From Eopsaltria australis (lineage: Eukaryota > Chordata > Aves > Passeriformes > Petroicidae), in the NCBI GenBank assembly GCA_034509425.1, contig JAVTVJ010000981.1, positions 124,001 to 188,000 of the forward strand: DNA of 64,000 nucleotides, given 5' to 3'. The notes under the pieces were generated by a model. That model was not told the origin of the DNA, searched no databases, and saw only the letters and a list, made by a program, of their open reading frames with translations. Position 1 is the stretch's first letter. Each line of letters begins with the position of its first letter. The position numbers and the translations under genes were made by a program. Shown here piece after piece: positions 24,883-35,700 of this stretch.

Positions 24883-24990
24883 ACTACTTATGACACTGCG
24901 CTTGTATCTGTATCTGCATGTATGTATATACCTCGAAAGTTTAAATTTGATATAAAGTGTTTGCATGAGAAAAAAATTCGGGGTGGAGAA
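24883..24990 (+). other. Untranslated 3' end of provirus with purine-rich tract
   Basis: A short AT-rich stretch with no env. It ends in GGGGTGGAGAA directly against the 3' LTR, the position of the polypurine tract that primes plus-strand synthesis. The tract is interrupted by one T. Confidence 0.65.
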
Positions 24991-25915
24991 TGTTGAAGGT
25001 TAGATCTAGTTCTTTTCCTCAGGAATTTTTCTCCCATGAGTTGCTAAGACACAAATGACTGGGTACTTAAGAGAAACAAAGCACAAGGGTAGAGCCTTTC
25101 TCCGTGGCAGGGTGGGGCAAAATTGCCCCTCACGGAAGCAGAGCCTGGTAACGCGAGATTTAGAGAGACTGAAAAGCAAGGGCAGAGGGAGGTCACGCCC
25201 TCTTGCTCGGGACCCTCGGAGCTGGACGGTCAGAGCTGCTGTCTGCTGAACCCACGGCCCCTGAGAAGCCAGCGCGGAGCTGCCGGTCTGTCTGCTGTGA
25301 GTCTCTGCCCTCTGCCCCATCCGGAGCCGACCTGCCTGCCACCAGCCCGCTTTTCTCCGCTACATTGTAGCGGGGTTTTTCCCTGCACGTAGAGACCCCT
25401 TACCGTCCCAGCTCCCTGTGTCCCGGGATCCTGCTGCAGCACCAACACCAGCTGCCCCTCCCGAGGGTCTGTGGAGCAAGGGCTCTCCTCCATCCCTCCG
25501 TGCTTCGGGCAGTCGCCATTCGCCGTGTGCTACCTGAGCTCACGCCGGAGCGCCCCCTGCAGGCACCGGGGAATCACCGCACCCAGAGCGCCCCTGCAGC
25601 CACCGGGGAATCACCGCACCCAGAGCGCCCCTGCAGGCTGTGACTGGAACTGCACCGAAGGGAAAAGGTGCCTGAAGCCGAGCAGGCTGCCACTGGGTTT
25701 CTGGTTCTGTTTGTTGGTTAACGTTATAGTTGTTGTTATTTGTTATCCTTTGTTTTAGATAGTAGTAAAGAACTGTTATTCCTATTCCCATATCTTTGCC
25801 TGAGAGCCTCTTGATTTCAAATTTATAATAATTCGAAGGGAGAGGGGTTACAGTTTCCCATCCCAAGGGAGGCTCCTGCCTTCCTTAACAGACACCTGTC
25901 CTTCAAACCAGGACA
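24991..25915 (+). repeat. 3' LTR
   Basis: A 925-bp direct repeat of the 5' LTR. It starts TGTTGAAGG and ends CCAGGACA. The variant polyadenylation signal AGTAAA is at 25,764-25,769. The internal 37-bp repeat runs from 25,548. Some differences from the 5' LTR have A here for G there (for example near 25,390) and others the reverse, so the LTRs are much less one-sided than the coding region. Confidence 0.95.
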
Positions 25916-25920
25916 CCTTA
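25916..25920 (+). repeat. Target-site duplication, right copy (CCTTA)
   Basis: An exact match to 18,601-18,605, immediately after the terminal CA of the 3' LTR. Confidence 0.9.
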
Positions 25921-28900
25921 TAATCAAATGTTGGACATGGCTTGGCTTCAAGTTGACTGCTGTAACCCTGAGCAAGTGGGGTGAAGTCTAGAGGTTCTTA
26001 AGCTTGGAAAAATTATAAGAAGTTACAGGATGACTTAGATGAGGGCCTGAAAACATCATAGGCAGGAATCTGGAAGTGAACTGCTGAGATGGGGAGAGCT
26101 TAAAACAAAATGACGGCTGTCAGGGTTGGAACTGGGATGAGATCTGAACTCTGCCTTCCCAGTCCCACCCACTGAGTTACATTCCTGCAAGAAGGGCAAG
26201 TGAAAGGAGGGCAAGTGAGGGGCTGCACAGAGCAGGTGCCAGAAATGGCCTCTGGTTCCTGCTGGCAGAAGCAGAGCTGCTCTCTGGAGCTGGGATGGAC
26301 GTATGGCATTTGAGGAGCCTCCAGGAGAGCCTGACAGAGCTGTCAAGTGGGAACATGTCACACATGGTGCAGATAGCGTGCCGGCTCTGGCTTATGGAAA
26401 CTGGTGGATGGTTTTCCCCCTCACATGCACTTCAGACACAGTCAGACCCAAGAGAGTTTTTCTGGGGGAAGGAACTAGTGAAATGCATAATAAAGGAAAA
26501 GGCAGTACTGTCAAGAGGGCTCACGAGCAAGCAGGACAGAGCCAGACCTCATTATTTTGCTGTCCCCCATATTTATCTTCTGTTTATTTCATTCCTGAAC
26601 TGGAGCACTTCATCTGATCATTGTGTAAGCCTGATGTGACGAGCTCACCCCCACACTGTGATGTTTGGATTGGTTGATCAGCATGGGGAAATAGTGAAAC
26701 TTTTGGTGAAATCTTAAGTGAAATCTTCATCTACCTTAGAACTCCAGTGCTGAGGCAGCTCTTTTGCTGTTCTGATGTTGTTTCAGGGAACTGATCCCAC
26801 ATCTAAGGAAAGAGGGGTGATTATCTTTCAAGCTTTTGTTAATTTTTTTTCTTATTAACAAACCTACTGTGAAGTTCAAGTGTGGGTAAAACTTCCCAGC
26901 AGTCACAGTAAGAAAAGCCATAACTGAACTGAGTTCTTTTATTTGGCTGTGAACTTTCCAAAAGCTCAGAGTGGTTACTTAAAGCAAATGCACAAACTGA
27001 GAATTCCTGTCTTTATTGACTTACAACTAAGAGCAGGATTTTTATTTTCCTACACTCAGCTTGGAGCTGGGGGAAGCCCAAGTTGCTCCTGACTTCTGAT
27101 AGCTATATAATTACAATCAGCAGCAGTTGCTGCCATAAGATACTGGTACTAAACAGGAATTAGTGTTGCATATTTATCCAGAGGATGAAAATAACTACAA
27201 ATATCTATAAATAGACTCAGTTATTATTAGAAGAAGTATTTAAATCTTCTAGTGCTTGAGTGTCCCAGATATCAGCCGATGGAAGGGAAACCTCCTCTTG
27301 CAAATGAGTTGCTGGGTAATTTTGCACCACAAGTTTTGCTGCTGCAGGGCAGTTTTCATGGGCAGGGCACTCATTTCAGCTCTATTATTTATCACATCTT
27401 TCAAAAAACTTATTTCAAAAGTGCAAATATTTGTGGCAACTTGCCCGTGTTGTCTGACCTTTACACAATGACAGAAAAGCTCTGGAAGGCTTCTGATGTT
27501 TTAGGCCACATTCTTTAACAAAACTAATTAGTCTAGCACTCAACCAATGGTTATTTATGTATTTTTTTTATTTTTAGGAAAACTACATTTGTTAACCCAA
27601 AATACCAGGTGGTAATTCGTTTAAGCAAATAAATGCTACTGTAGGAATTTAATAATCTTACAACTAAATGTAAGAGTCTTTTAAAGTGAGTATCACCTAC
27701 TCTCAGCCCTCATAGGCTCCCTGTACCTGGCTTTGGGCCTCACAAAAGTTGACACAGAACTATAAAGCTGAAGCCTTTAGAACAGCTCAAAACTCAGTGC
27801 TTACCTTCACAGAATTTTTAGCAAAAACCTACTGAATTACTTAGTAATGATCTAAAACTTCACCCTGCCTTTTGCTGAGAGTCAATTTGTAATATTTCTG
27901 CAGTAAAAACCAGAAATCACACTTATTTTTAAGGGCAGGCTGGACCTCAACACATAATTCTTTTAGACTTGTATAGACATTATTTCACTTATAGTACTGG
28001 ATAAAAACCTTAATCTGTAGATTAAAAAAAAGGTTAAGGCTGCATAGTTTAACCTGAATGAATGGTCTAGAAGAGAGTAGATAGAAAGCTCAGGATATGA
28101 ATACTGAATTTAACAGCTCTGCAGTTTCTGGTTGATATTGAGCTGGAGAGCTTGGCAGATACTAGGACTACAATGCTGGGGAAAAAAGAATGATTATTGC
28201 TGGTGTGTGTCAGACTTCTGGATATTGGTATTAGCCACCCTGAAAGTCTGAAATGGGAGAGGAAGAAGTCCTGAGCACCAACCTGGACTAAACTGTGAGT
28301 TAGTAGAAAAGGTGATAAGAACCGAGCACAAGAGATGTGGCAAGTGCAACAGCAGAGGTGACATGTTCCAGCTTTCTGTCCCTACAGGGCATCACAACTC
28401 CAGGGTGAGTAAAGTTTCCCTGAAGAAGACTTCTGCAGGAATTGAGCTAGAACCAGCAGATTGAGTGTTCCAGACTTGCGTGCAGCCAACAGAGGCCCCT
28501 CCATCCCTTGGGCACTGGTCAAGAATCCCAGAGCAGGTGAGGAAACATCACAGAGAGCCAGACAGCTTCTGGGACCAGAAGGGACACCCTGGGGGAAAAA
28601 ACCACTGGAAGGAAGGGAGAATTTGAGGGTAGCTTTGGGTAGGACAGAGGAAATATGAGAAATAAGTAGGGAATTTTGCTAAAAGGTTCATTGGCTGATT
28701 GATTGAACTCAGGCTGGAGAGAAACTGGCCTTAGGTCAAGTCTGCAGTGCTTTTATGTGATTGCTCTCCCTCTGAGCATCCTGGAATGACAGCTGGGCCA
28801 GGAATTTCCGGCTGTCGGCAGCAAACAAGAAAGGCAGAAGAAATGCCCCTGCCAAGGACAGTTCCCCAATATATCCTTTATATGCCCGTGCAGGAGATGT

Positions 28901-29309
28901 GAGTCTTTATTACCCCCCGGGCTCCTCTCTTAGGAGGTGAATAGGAAGTGCACTCACCTCCCTATATCTGCAATTTTGTTTTAAAATGCTGCATCATCAG
29001 TTGTGGCACTTTTTTGGAACTTATTTATGATATGGAAGCTCTCCGGCTGTCCTTGGAGCAGAGCCATGTGCTACCAGCCCCCTGAAAATACATGTTGATT
29101 AAATATGTAGGTCAGAAAACAGAAAGCACGTCCCAATTTATTTAGTAGATGGAAGTTTTGTTGCCTAATGCTCTATCACTGGAGCTGCTGATCAGTGTTT
29201 GAAAGTGATATAGTAATAGCTTTGTTCTTAGCTTAGAGATTAAGGAAGGTCACCAGGTATTGCTTTCCAAAGGGCAGGTGCAGGTTATATAGGAGTAGAA
29301 CTCAGGAGA
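25921..29309. other. Intergenic block with no recognised gene
   Basis: This is non-coding AT-rich sequence with scattered short open frames on both strands. I recognise no exon, RNA gene or repeat tail. Confidence 0.5.
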
Positions 29310-29568
29310 ATGGCCTTTAGATGGAGGAAGGCAGGGTTAGATAAGGAATTAGGAATAAATTCTTCCTTATGAAGGTGCTGAGGCCCTGGCACAGAGTGCC
29401 CATAGAAGCTGTGGCAGCCCTATCTTTGGAAGTGTCCAAGGCCAGGTTGGACAGGGCTTGGAGCAACCTGGGAGAGTGGAAGCTGTCCCAGCCCATGGCA
29501 GGGGATTGGAATGAGTTGGGCTTTAAGGTCCTTTCCAAGCCAAACCATTCTGGGATTCTATGGTTTAG
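29310..29568 (+). mobile_element. CR1: CR1 LINE 3' end
   Basis: The best CR1 copy in the window. It runs through 'aggaataaattcttccttat', a GGCACAGAGTGCCCATAGAA block, 'caaggccaggttggacaggg', 'cccatggcaggggattggaa' and the end 'aaaccattctgggattctat', in the normal CR1 order. It is 5'-truncated, as usual for CR1. Confidence 0.92.
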
Positions 29569-31261
29569 TGGCATTAATAAATCAAAATACTACCAGGGGA
29601 TAAGGATGAGGTTTGCCCTGAAACAAGATTTGCTAACAGGCAGCAAAGTCTTCAGAATCTCTCTCTGTTCTGTAAATCGGCCGAACATAAACCAAAGTGC
29701 TTATGTCACCACAGTGACATAAAACCAAAAATAAGCCTGAAATCCTACTGGCAATCGTTGCCCCCAAGCCTTCATTATTAAGCCCTATTTTCTTTCTCAT
29801 CTTCCAGGCCTGAAGGAATTGGCCAGGGAGCTCCTCCTGGCTGGCTTGTTTGTGCTGACTGTCCTCCCCAGTTGTGCTCTCTGCAGCAGCCTCACACAAC
29901 ACTGAGTGAAATTAAAAACATGTCTGGGACTGACTGAATCATTCCTCATTAGCTCAGTGGGCAGCAGATTTAGGAGCTAGATTTGCAATGAATGCTTATT
30001 AGATTGTGTGTCTTCTGGGGATAGCTAATTTTTTTTATCATCAGTTTCCATGACTTAGCAGCATAATTAGCTATTAGACATATATACTTAATTGAAGAGC
30101 TGCCTTTTAATTTTTTTAAGCCTGCTTAAGCTAAGAGACTTTCTTTTCTCATTTATAGGGGAGTTTTGCACAGTTCTTCTGACAAGTGCAAGAGAGCCAG
30201 TGGGAATGAGACCTGTAATTACTGCATTAAATGCTCAGTGTGAACAGAAGGCTCTTGGATGAAGAAGTTTTTCTGGCTCTGTCAGGTGTCTGACAAGAGG
30301 GCAAGCACTGTTAGTCAGAATGGTGGAGTCTGTGATATGGTGGGGTTTACACCCTTCAAATTCATTTAATGTAAGGTATTGAGGACATGAGGGAAAATTA
30401 TGTCTTTTTCCCTATTCCTCTGAATTTTGAGCAGTCATATGTGCTTCATTCTGCACTTTCTCAGTGAGAGCTCTTTCACTAGCTTTCTAGTAACAAAAAT
30501 TAATTCAGCCCAGTGTCCCGCCCCTTTTTGTAGGTGTGCGTGTGTTGAGGGGGTGATGTGCTAAAAGGGAGTCCAGCAGTGAGAGCCTGAACTGTGGGAC
30601 GTCCAGATTCAGCTGGGGGTTGCCAGAGACAAATTGTATGAATGTGGTCGAGTATCCTCACTGTGCTTTGGTTTGGTGTGCAGGAAAATAACTTCACTGA
30701 TTCTGTGATAAAATGAGAACCCCTTGGATTCTGCAGTGTTAGGGTGTCTTGTTGGTTTGTCACAAAATGCTAAAGGTGTTGGAAACCTGGAGTGGGGATG
30801 GTTGTCCCTTTCAATTAAGTTCTTCTTGTATGTAATGCTACTTGGTTTATTGCTCAGGAAATATCCTTTTTTCTCAGCTCTCTGGCTGCAGTGGTACCTG
30901 CCATTTCTAGCAATTTACTTCGGAGGCAGTTTTCCAACTGCCTTGTGTTCTTGGATCAGATACAACCCCCTTTAATCCCTGTTGTCCTTTTGTCTTTGCT
31001 CACTTGGCTCTCAACATTTTGTTCCCTGAACATAGGCCCACGTTCTCCACTCTCCCATGCTGCAGCAAACCAAACACTGCTTCTGAAGCAATTAGTTAGG
31101 AAGCATTGACACACACAAGGGAAATCAGTACTCTTGATTTTTAATTTTTTCCCAAGTTTTGTCAAGGATTCTGCACTGCTTTTCCCAAATCTTCCAGTAT
31201 TAATTCCAGGACTGAGTGACTACACTTTGCATGGTGGTAGCATATAGAGTATTTCCAGTTA
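29569..31261. other. Intergenic block with no recognised gene
   Basis: Nothing recognised. AT-rich, with short open frames only. Confidence 0.5.
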
Positions 31262-31267
31262 CCTGAT

Positions 31268-32226
31268 TGTCCTGGGTTAGGCCAGAGGGGTCAAAATCTA
31301 GGAAGTGATCTGTGCTGCAGGAAGGAATACAACTTCCTTCCGGCGAGAGAGAGCCAATAATCAGGTAGGTTTAAGGATTGATAGGTAGGTAAACCAATTA
31401 AAAAGTTGATCCGCCTTCGAGGAAAAAACCATATATAAGCAGAGACTTTCTGACGCTCTTCCTCTTGGGACCTGCTGCTGCTGTGTAGAGAGGAGCAGCT
31501 CCTGCTTCTCTCGCTGGTAAGGCCCCCCCCTACCTCCTTCCGAAGGAGGGATGGGGGGGGGGGAAGGGAGGTTTTACGGCAGCCGTGCCGCTGCAGCCGG
31601 GCAGGCATGGGGGAGGAAACGATTGGAATTTTCAGCAGATCCAGCTCAGCTGGTGTGTCAGCTACACAAGAGGGAGAGCCGGGCCAGGCAAGGACCTCCC
31701 TGTTCTCCATCCAGCTCATCCAAGCAGCTGCAGAAGCTAGGGAGGGATCTCTCCGCGCAGAATAACAGAGACACTGTATCGAGGAGTCAACAGCACTCTG
31801 GGCAACCCAGTCCGAGACACCCACAACCCCAAGAGCAACAGACTTTTATTGAGGGGAGAATATCCAATCAGAGACAAACTCAGGGGAGGAACAAGGGAGG
31901 ACAAGGACCAACTGGGAGTGGAGAGGGGAGGAGAAGGGATAACTGACATAAAGACAAAACAACCCGCAACTGTGCAACAATGAACTTTCTAGAACACCAG
32001 GGTGATCGACAGGAGAGTGACAGGTGGCAAGGTGAATGGGCAAGAGGTAACCTGCCCCTAGAAGACCCAGCCCCACTCAAGGGCATACCACCACAAGGCT
32101 CCACCCCAGGGGTGGCCTCAGTCCTGGGACATTTTATTCCACAGTTTCTTAGGGGGGAAAGGGTTTTTGGGGACATCAACCACCGCCACAAGAAAGAAGG
32201 AAATAAGCTGCTTTTCTAATACCTCT
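31268..32226. mobile_element. LTR-like element, class and orientation unresolved
   Basis: The block starts TGTCCTGGGTTAGG and is unusually GC- and CpG-rich for its surroundings. It is flanked by a 6-bp direct repeat, CCTGAT, at 31,262-31,267 and 32,227-32,232. On the plus strand a CCAAT box (31,394) precedes a TATATAAG box (31,432-31,439), as in an LTR U3. On the minus strand AATAAA signals occur at 31,850-31,845 and 32,138-32,133. The right end reads CCTCT rather than the CA expected of an LTR, so either the end is mis-set or the element is damaged. A G12 run sits near 31,552. It contains no coding domain that I recognise. A solo LTR is the leading reading. Confidence 0.45.
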
Positions 32227-32554
32227 CCTGATCACCTGGTAAGAGTGGAGGTGGCAAAAAAATGGAAAATAATTAAAGTCTGAACAAAAATAGTAACTGT
32301 CCCGAGGTCTTTGGTGTTATTTTGTCACAACTTTCTTCAGACTGAGTCCCTCTCCTATTTTATTACTACATTCTGTGTCAGAAAGGGATAACTTTGCAAA
32401 CATATTTGGGTTAAAATGCTGTTTTCAGTTGCGCTGTGGCACTTTGGTCCTCATCAGCACCTACCTGTCCTGGAAGTGGTTTGCATTCAACCAGCTGCTC
32501 TTTCCTTGTCTTTATGGCAGATGTTGCCCCATAATCTCAGTTTCACACAAAGAA

Positions 32555-32618
32555 AAAAAACCTAAACAAATAACAACAAACACACACAAACACATACACA
32601 CATACATACACACAAAAG
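32555..32618 (+). repeat. AC-rich simple repeat (ACACAC/ACATAC)
   Basis: An imperfect run of CA and CATA units next to the 5' truncation point of a CR1 tail. Confidence 0.7.
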
Positions 32619-32628
32619 GAGAAATAAC

Positions 32629-32756
32629 TCTCAAGGCCAGTTTGGATGGGGCTTGGAGCAATCTGGTCTGGTGGTCTAGTGGAAGGTGTCCCTGCCCATG
32701 GCAGTGAGTGGAATGAGCTTTAAGGTCCTTTCCAACCCAAACCATTCTGGGATCCA
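32629..32756 (+). mobile_element. CR1: CR1 LINE 3' end, short
   Basis: Terminal CR1 blocks: 'tctcaaggccagtttggatg', 'tgtccctgcccatggcagtg', 'ttaaggtcctttccaaccca' and the final 'aaaccattctgggatc'. Heavily 5'-truncated. Confidence 0.9.
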
Positions 32757-35700
32757 GTAGAAACTAATCTGACTACTGAGATGGGGATGTAAACAGGCTT
32801 TGCTCTTGTCTCCTGGATTATGCCAGAATTTACATGAGTTGAAGTGTTTCCATGTTCAGGTCAGGGCCTCTTTAGATCTGTGCAAAACTGCAGCAGATCC
32901 CATCCAAAATTATTTACTTTAGGTTGTATTTAGCCTTAACAGCCTGAAAATATTTGCCATTTCTGGTCTCTTAATGTTGCTGAGAGAGGAGGAAAACTGA
33001 ACCCTGTTTTGTAAATGGCCAAAGCTGCAGAGGTCGGCTGGAGTGGAGCAGGGACTGTAATCCCTAATTCTAAATTCTCTATTAAAACCCTAATCCCTGG
33101 GCTATCCTTCTGCTTCAGGCAGCGTTTGGGATGGATAGTGTATAATTTATCTGAAGTGATGCACCTGCCACTGTTTAAAGCCAGTTATTTTCCTTCTGTC
33201 CCTGTGTCAAAGTTGCTTCTTTAATTGCCAAATTCTTTTTTTTTTCTGGAGTGATTAAAAACTACATCTGCTTACATTTTGTAGGTCTCTGTTAGAGTCC
33301 TGTTCAAATAGTTCAGCCAATTCCATGTAGACTCACAGTATCTTGGGACTGATAAAGGCTGATGCCTGAATTGGTTAAAGGGGAAAAATCTGAGTATGTG
33401 GTTTCCAGCATTCGCTGGCTGGTGAGAATCAAAACCTCTCCTCATTTGCCCAAGGATCCTAATTTTTTTGGAATAAATTTAATGGAAAAGGCAGAAAAAT
33501 GCAGATATTTCACACAGAAAATAGAGAGAAAAGAACAGCAGGATGGGGGCAATGTGGAAGTAGGTCAGATGCATTGCAGACAAAAAAAAAGTCATTATGA
33601 TTAGGAGAGATTAGGGAAGGCAAGAGCAAACAGCATCAAAGGAATCCAATTTATCAAGCCATTTAAACAAGAGCATTCTTTGCAAAGCAAGTTCTCCATA
33701 CTGTGCACAGATTTGGAGCAAAATGAGAGGAGGATATCCCACACTGTGTGTTTAATTTAATATCTGGTCTTCCCTACAGCCAGCCATGGAGGAAGAAACC
33801 TTTTTTAATTGTCATGAGAACAAACACTGCAGAACAGTTACCCACCTTCCTTGGTTGAGTTCTTTCAGATTTTTCATTTTTTAAGCTGTAGTTCCCAGTT
33901 AGGTGTGTAGGTGAAGGATGCAGCTGGGGTAATGGTTGTGCTTGCTGACAGCTCTCACTCACTGCTGCAGCATCAGGTGCTGTACATGAAATAAGGAGAT
34001 TCTCATCTCAAAGGTTTCATATAAAAGGCAATTTGTAAGGGTGAAGTTGTTTCATCTGAGTATATCAGGAACTTGGCAATAACAAGTAGATTCTGTTGCT
34101 TTATTTTTCAGCAACTAGGAGCCTGGGAGATGTGACCAACATACTGTGACTTGGTGTCCTTTTCTCCCTTTTTTTTCCTAGTTTTGATGAGCTTCTCTGT
34201 CCCATGTACCATAACAGGAAGGAAATTGAATGGGATTAGCTTGCCTCATTCGTATCAAGGCAGAAATGAATACTGAAAGCTTTTGCTCTGTAAAACAGAA
34301 CATTCTGCTCCTCCAGAATGTTGGCATTTTTTATGTACCAAACAGGCCTTAATGGCAAACACAGGCAGTGCCTCTTAATTTGCAAGAGACACACGGCCTT
34401 TTGTAAGACAGGCCCTGTGTGGTAGGAATTCTGTTGGAACCTGAGAATTTGGGACCTGTTTCTGCACAGCACTACTTTTGTTGAGGTAGAATAACTACAT
34501 TTTCTTTGATTTCATCAAGCTGAAATGCTCCCTGCATGTTTTTAACACTGGCTTGGGTCCTCTAGACAAAAACCACAACCTCTGAGCTGTTTGACAGAGC
34601 TCTGTCATGTCAAATGTTTCTTAGCAGGAGCAAGCTGTCTGAGAAATTTAAATAAGATGTGGACTTCTCTTAGCAGTGGGTTAAATAGTGGCTGAACGTC
34701 TTCCCAAATATCTGACTGCTGCTGCCAGGGCCATGGGCTGGTGTGCAGCCTGAACCAATCCCTGCAGAACTGCTGCCTTGAGCCCAAGCATGGAGAAAGT
34801 TTGGCATCTTAGAAGCTTTTAATTAACCACACCTTTTGTGCCACTCATCAGTTTCCTATTCGGGAGGAACTGGGGTATGAAACAAGCCGAAAGTTTCAAG
34901 GGGTAGTTGCCTCTACAGCTGAAGTTAGAGCTGGGTCATCCTTAGCCTTCTGAGCCAAGTCAGCTCTTTCCTGCTGCTTTTGCAGCAATTTGGGGCAATA
35001 CAAGCCCAGATTATGGTTAACACTTTTATTGCTGACTGGCTGCCACACTGTCGCTCTGACAGTGTTGCCTTTCAGGTCCAAGCACTGCCAGAACTCTGCT
35101 CTTCATATATTACAGAACAGGGCTCTGATGGAAATACCCTGATTCTCCTCTGTTTAGGTAATAAAGTGTGTGGGGAAAATCTCACCCCAGTCTTGTTTCG
35201 TGTCTTTTCCGAAGTTCAGCATGCAGGTTGAAGCAAGATATTTTTCTTTTCATCATGATGAGACTCCAGATCTTGGTGGTTTTATGCATCCTTCAAGTCT
35301 TGCTATCACAGCTTTGGCTGGTTTAAGTTGGTCTGGAGTTTCTGCCTTCAATAAAATGATGGTAAATTGCACCTGGTAGGATTTTAGTCCCTTATTGCTG
35401 TGTGATTTTTGCCTGACAATAGCAGGTAACTCAAGCTCAGCAGTCTGTGGTCAAGCACCCTGTGAAACCTCAGGTATGACACTGCAAGGTTTAGCATTTC
35501 AAGCACTGCTTTGGAGTGCAGTATTGGGGACTGATCCAGTCAGATGGTCTGTGGGCTTGGAAGGAAAAGGAGAGCAGCAGGGCATGAAGTACAGCTGCTT
35601 CTTATAAATCAGCACACTAGAAACACACTTCAGTTACATAGTCAAGAGGAATAAAGAGAAATCAGGCCTTGCCACAATTGTCTGGATATTTGGACTCTGT

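Larger units (their letters stand above)
18606..25915 (+). mobile_element. Complete LTR-LTR endogenous retrovirus, gag-pro-pol, no env
   Basis: The provirus spans 7,310 bp, starts TGTTGAAGG and ends CCAGGACA, and is flanked by CCTTA on both sides. Order: 5' LTR, primer-binding site, gag, protease, reverse transcriptase, RNase H, integrase, 108 bp of untranslated sequence, 3' LTR. There is no room for env, so the family probably spread inside the cell. All coding domains share one frame from the ATG at 19,639 to the TGA at 24,880, with no frameshift but 25 premature stops. The stops are all explicable by G-to-A change in TGG codons, so the copy is dead. Orientation is the same as BARX2. The class is uncertain: the 5-bp duplication, lack of env and single frame suggest ERVL-like, while the primer site is Lys1,2 type. 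Confidence 0.95.

Noticed and set aside
24883..24990. Search for an env gene between pol and the 3' LTR
   Set aside because: Only 108 bp is available, with no open frame. env is absent, not just decayed.
31291..31946. Overlapping 177- and 131-codon frames within the LTR-like element
   Set aside because: Opposite-strand frames over GC-rich sequence with no recognisable domain.
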